Source of the DNA: Pelobates cultripes
Lineage: Eukaryota; Chordata; Amphibia; Anura; Pelobatidae
Length of the DNA: 64,000 nt
Assembly: GCA_933207985.1 (NCBI GenBank)
Contig: OW240913.1
Span: 270,224,865 to 270,288,864 of the forward strand
Direction of reading: 5' to 3'
A model generated the notes under the pieces. The model saw nothing but the letters and a program-made list of their open reading frames with translations. It ran no database searches and was not told the origin of the DNA. Below, piece after piece: positions 55,301 to 61,300 of this stretch. The number at the start of each line of letters is the position of its first letter. The first letter of the stretch is position 1. A program made the position numbers and the translations under genes.

Positions 55301-58300
55301 TAGGAGGCATTACAATTAATTATTTTTTTAACTTGCACACTGTCAGTCTAGGTTTGTATTTGGGGATTTCATCTTTCAACACCTTCTTAATGGGTATGTT
55401 CTCTGAAACTGCTATGCATTCAGCAGCCGGGTTAACACTAGAGGGACCTGGCACCCAGACCACTTCATTGAGCTGAAGTGGTCTGGGTGCCTATAGTGGT
55501 CCTTTAACTTTTTAGTTTGCAAAAGGTCTTCAAAAATACTCTGTTATCTGGGAGTCAATGATTAGGAATTCGTTTCTACCCATAAAAACATTTAGGACAA
55601 GAACTACGACTATAGTAAATTAGGAAACTTATTAAGTCGAAGCTCATTACCGAAATAAGGGATTTTTCCTCACCTTTGAGTTCTGTGCTGAACTGGGGAC
55701 TTGAATTGACAGATCCAAATCTAGCAAGATCCTTGGGTCGGCTTTCCAAATCCTTCCTGTGTGCTTCAATCACAGCCTCAGCATGCTCAGAGATTGGTAA
55801 ATACTGGAGGGTCTGCAAAAAATAGCAAAAAGAAAGACATTAGAAACATGTTTGGATTATATGACAAACCAAACACTTTTATTCGACATGTAGGGCGTGT
55901 CAACAAATCAAGTGTAATTTTAATGTCAACATTCTGGTGGAGTAAGAAACAACTCATATCATCAAGCACAAGACTACACAGCTCAGCTGTTAGACATTGT
56001 GAGGAGAAATATACAGCTAGGCTTGGCTTCTAAACCCAGAAACAGAGATATAAAATTCTTCACGTGTGGGAGTCATTGCTAAATATTTCTGGTGTGGGGA
56101 GAAGAACCTGTTTTTACTGTTCCTTGCACCTGATTCTAGAAAGGTAACTTGACAATTATTACAGTCCACACATATCAAGGCAATACAGGTAAAATGTGTC
56201 ATCTAAGGGGGCAGGGCCTGACATCCAAGATGGCCAGACATGCTTTCCACTAGCTCCTTGCACATGGTGCTATAAATCAATGACTAAAGCTGATATTCTG
56301 ACACCAGACGACCCAAAAAGCACATAAGCAGCTATCTAGAACCGAGCATCTTGAAAAATCTGGCACAGGACACCTCGCTTACCAGCATTCACGTCCGTCA
56401 TCTTTGAGGCCTAGTGGGCTGGCACACGGGCAACGGCGAGAGGCCCGGGGCAGTGTGCAGGCTCTGTGGCAGCATCCAGGGGGTCATGTTACCCCCCCGC
56501 TGCACCGGCGGGGGATATCCCGGTCCCCACTGGGCAAACTTTATCCCGCTGAGCAGGAGACTCCAGCAGACTTACAAGCAGCGTGGCGCGACCAAGATGG
56601 CCGCCATGCACAAACCTCAACCACACCAAGTGGACCTGGAGTGAAGAGAACACTTCAACGCAAAATTTGAGGAGATATGCCAGAGGTTCTGGGAACGCAG
56701 AGCTGAGACACAGAGCTTACACACTCACTTCCCCTGATACACAGCGGGACAGCCCTGCTGGGGCCAACATGCATGGAACCGCAACTCAGAACACCTGACC
56801 GCACTTGTACCCCCCTCGGGGGGGAGCTCCGCGAAAGGGCACCCATCTCTGCTCCTTCTGACAAATCCGTAGCTCCCCGGAGCCGACTTGCTGCTCGCTG
56901 CCGCACACGCAAGCATTGCACATGTGCTCCCCGAAAGGTGCCATAAAGGAGATGGCGCAAAAAGCAGCTACGACGGACGGCTCCACTTCATCCACCAGGG
57001 TGTTCCCGCTATCACTCACCTCACCAGCAAGAGGATCTGCTCCCTCACCCCCAGCACAACCAGCCTGAACACAAGATTAGGCATGTGCATGGGGAAAATA
57101 TTCGGCTCGGTTCGGCAGTCCGAAATTCGGAACTCCGGCATTTCGGGACTTTTCCTGCAGCCGCTTGGTAGATAACTCCCTAATTCCCACGGTATTAGTG
57201 AGTTATCTACCAAAAGGCTGAAAGACCTAAATTGGTCTTTCAGCCAAATTTACTAATACTAAGTAAAAATTACTAAGCTATACCGCGAGTAGGGGCATGT
57301 CTATTAAACAGCCTGTGGCTGTTCACTGTTAAAAAAAAAAAAAAGTATTGCCCCCCCCACCAGCCCCCACCCCTGAGCGGTGGGTGGGGGCCCTAAACAA
57401 GAATAAGGGGGGGACCTAATGTCCTCCCCCTTGGCCCCCACCCCTGAGCGGTGGGTGGGGGCCCTAAACAAGAATAAAGGGGGGTGTAATTTGGGGAGGG
57501 GGTGACTAGGGGTTTGGGGACCCCTAGTCACCCAGGGGGTGGGGGGTTAAATTTGGCCACCAATCAGAGAGTTATGAGTCAAATTACACAGCGTGGGAAA
57601 ATTCCAAAGAACGTTCCCACGCTGTGTAAAATGACACAGAGTACTTTGGTTGGTGGATTTCAAACCAACCAGAGTGCTGTGACAGGTAAATGTAGAGACT
57701 TACCTGTCAGTCTCTTCATTTACCTGTCAGAGCACTCTGATTGGATGGCTTTATAAGCCTTCCCCCGCCCTGCAGAGCTCAGTCTACGCTGAGCCCTCGC
57801 CAGGTGAAGATGGATTTTTTTTTTTGCGCCCGGTTTTTTGATTTTTTTTAATTGCGTAGGTTATTATGGATTTTTATTTGGCCTTTTTTGGGGCTGAAAA
57901 AAGAAGATTTTAGAAGAAAGAAAACATCAAATGGTAAGTTTATTTTTATTTTTACAGATACTTAGTTAAAGGTCCCCCCTCATTATTTTTAGGGTGAGGG
58001 GGGTAGGTAGGGGTTTATTTTTTTGGGGAGGGGGTGACTAGGGGCTTGGGGAACCCTAGTCACCTGGGGGAGGGGGGTTAAATTTGTATTTAGGGTCCCC
58101 ACCCGCCCCTCAGGGGTGGGGGCCAGGGGGGAGGACATTAGGTGTCCCCCCCAATTTGTATTTATGGCTCCCATCCACCGCTCAAGGGTGGGGGCCAGGG
58201 AGGAGGACATAATGTCCCCCCCCTTTATTCTAGTTTAGGGTCCCCACCCACTGCTCAGGGGTGGGGGTCAGGGGGGAGGACATTAGGTCCCCCCCAATTT

Positions 58301-61300
58301 GTATTTAGGGCCCCCACTCACAGCTCAGTGGTGGGGCCAGGGGGAGGACATTAGGTCCCCCCCTTATTCTTGTTTAGGGCCCCCATTCACCGCTCAGGGG
58401 TGGGGGCCAGTGGGGAGGACAATAGGTCCTCCCCCCCTTTTTTACTTTAGGGCCCCCACTCGCCGCTCAGGGGTGGGGACCGGGGGGGGGCAATAGGTCC
58501 CCCCTTTAGTTTAAAAGACGTGCGAGTGGGGGCTCAGGAGGGGGGACTTTTTTTTTTTTAAACAATGAACAGCCACAGGCTGCTCACTGTTTAATAGACA
58601 TGCTATACCATGAGTAGGGGCATAATTTACTAATTCTAAGTAATCTTTACTTAGTATTAGTAAATCTGGCTGAAAGACCAATTCAGGTCTTTCAGCCTTT
58701 TAGTAGATAGCTCCCTAATATCGTGGGAATTAGGGAGTTATCTACTTATTCATTCCTGTCATTACATGACTGGCCAAGTAACTTACATTTTATATAAATG
58801 TATGTTACTTGATTGTTGTAAGTGTTGCAAATTCTTACAGCTGAATCCTGGCTATGTTTGTATACTTTTTATTTGAAATTGTATACAATGTAACATTCTT
58901 CTTCTTAAACTGGGTAGGTAATACTGTGCTTCGGAACTTCGGCACTACTACACTTCGGAAATTCGTTAATTTCGGCACTTTGGCTCCGAATGTCCGAATT
59001 ACCCTAAATTCTAAACGAATTGCACATGTCTACGCAAGATCCTCAACTTATGCTGCTGGGAGTGCAGGGCTGCAGCTCTGCAACCGCAAACCCCAGCGGA
59101 AACCTGGGCTGACTGTGGGGGAAAGATCGGAACAGACTCTCCGGTAACTTTGGCTGCAAGTAGGGGTATTGGTTAGGAGGCATGTCAGTGTCTTGCAGGA
59201 CTGGGTTGTTAAAATGCTATTCTCACAGTTCATAATGCCTGCTATCCATTAGTTGTCTCCCTCTTCTATAATGAGATACTCACCCAGCTGCAGTAACAGC
59301 CCAATATATTTAACCAGTGGAATTTATCATTCTGTTGTTTTCTATTTCTTTTATTAATCCTACAGTTACCTGCTTTATAGCATGATTGAGTATATTCTGT
59401 GTGACACATCTCATTGCCTGACATATCTAGCAAGCTCCTTGTCTCCCCTCACACAGGACAGCCATGTTCTAGGGATTCATATCTTAGTGGATGGGTTTTA
59501 CTCTGTTTTCTTTGGTTGTTAAATCCTATGTTTTTCTCATGACATAGCTCAGAACACTTCTGGACACACACCAAGAAATTATTAATTTCAACCTAGATTT
59601 TAGACTCTAGAGACACCTCGCACATATACACTTCTGTATACCCACACTTACGCTACTTTGATGTTTTGTACTGAAGTCAAGCATGATTATTATAAAAAAA
59701 ATTGTGCAGTCTTAATCTATGCCATATGTATGTTCACTGTGAGACGCTGATACCAGCTATTGTGGCATTACCAGCATGTTTGTACTCTTTATACAAAAAT
59801 AAAAATAAAAAATTTAAAACAAAATGTGTCATCTAAGATCCCTGCAATTCAAATGGAGATCATTCAGATTATCTTGTCAGTGATGTACACACTATAGAGA
59901 CAAAAAAATTATTTTATAAAATGATTTTTTTAAAAATAAATAAATAAAATATATATATATATATATTAAAATACAGAATATAGTTTAAGGGGAATTTTTT
60001 GCCAAGAAAAACTGAGAAACTAGCTACATATTAAGGTTAGGAAAATTCCATGATATTACAGCAATCCTGGTATGTCATCTCTCATGAAGAGGACAATTCA
60101 GCGGTTAGTGAACACCGCGATTACTAGCAAACTGATATATTGGCTGGTTTTTCAATTAACTGAATGGCAGCTAAAGTGAAGTACAAATGCAGCTGAAATT
60201 ATCAAAGTTTAGTACATAACCGAGGAGAGGAGGGTTTCACTTAGCAAACTTTCAGTTGAACAAGCCAAATTTGGACAACTATACAATGTTAAGCTTCTAT
60301 TCATTGTTAAAAGATACTTTTGTTTTCAAGATTTTAAAGTCTTCTCTTTGAGTAATTGACAGATGTGGGTGGCACGAGTGGCATACGAAGAGGAGTGGGT
60401 CTGCCCAATATCACAGCTGGGGGTGGCGGTTTGGGGGCAGGGTTTGTTGATGGAAACCAGGCCCAAACGGCCACCACAGTGTCTGTATATTAGTGCACTC
60501 CATCTCCCAGGGTATGGTAAAATACCAGTAAAAAGTAAAGGCATATTACTCATTCACAAAGTCTAAGAAGCCTAAGCCAAGAAACCACAGCAATTCACAG
60601 TTAACAAATAAGTAAGTACAGGGTAGTCATACAAACCTGTGTCAACCAACAGAAAATACACATAAAGAAACATGCTAACAGGCAAAGGGCGATCTAGTTA
60701 ATAGCTTCAGCATTATAGCCCTTTTGTACCATTGTTATACGGCAGTAGGAGGGAGTTTTTTCAGGGAGTAGGCAGCATCCACAACTCTGCCACAGGTACA
60801 GGCAGGGCCAGATGAAGAGCCCAGTTGTCCTGGTGCTGACAATTATGAGGGCCTAAGTACAGAATCTTATCGACCAAAAACACTAAAACAGTCATACCTC
60901 TCAAGCGTTATGTATCTGGTGGAGATGTTGCCGGAGGGAAACTCATAGGATGCAGCTATAAGAAAACTCAGTTTCTCTTAAAATATGCTAATCTCTCTCT
61001 AATTCATGCTTTCAACTTTCAAGAAAATCCATACCCCTTAACAGTAGTGTCCAGTGAAGCAAGAAGTCAATGGGTGGTGTAAAAGGGTGGGCCACTGACG
61101 CGGATCATGTAACCAGAACTCCCGAAAGGGATGAACATGCCGAAAAAGGAGGCGTGTCTGCCGAAAGAATTGGAAGGCTAGCCTGGCATGAATGCATGTC
61201 AGGCTGCCTGCCAATCATGCATGCTGGCCACATGGGCGTCCGCAGGAATTTTTCCGGGGGGTATAATTGTAATGACACCCATGCTTGGCCCCTTTTTAAC

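Larger units (their letters stand above)
56208..59820 (+). mobile_element. L1-like retroposon with 17-bp target duplication
   Basis: Flanked by AAAATGTGTCATCTAAG on both sides (56191-56207, 59821-59837). It begins GGGGCAGGGCCTGACATCC and CAAGATGGCC, like an L1-type 5' UTR, and ends with an A-rich tail after TGTACTCTTTATAC. A 1,955-bp hAT-like element is nested within it, leaving about 1.65 kb of its own sequence. Only a short ORF1-like stretch remains (about 56640-56700), so it is internally deleted and non-autonomous. Strand is set by the tail. Confidence 0.82.

Noticed and set aside
57500..58500. Gly-rich frames in the GC-rich minisatellite
   Set aside because: Repeat translation products only.
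60326..60553. Minus-strand frame of 75 codons (starts MSNMPLLFTGILPYPGRW) as an extra exon between exons 1 and 2
   Set aside because: No phased acceptor/donor pair bounds it, and exons 1 and 2 already join in phase.
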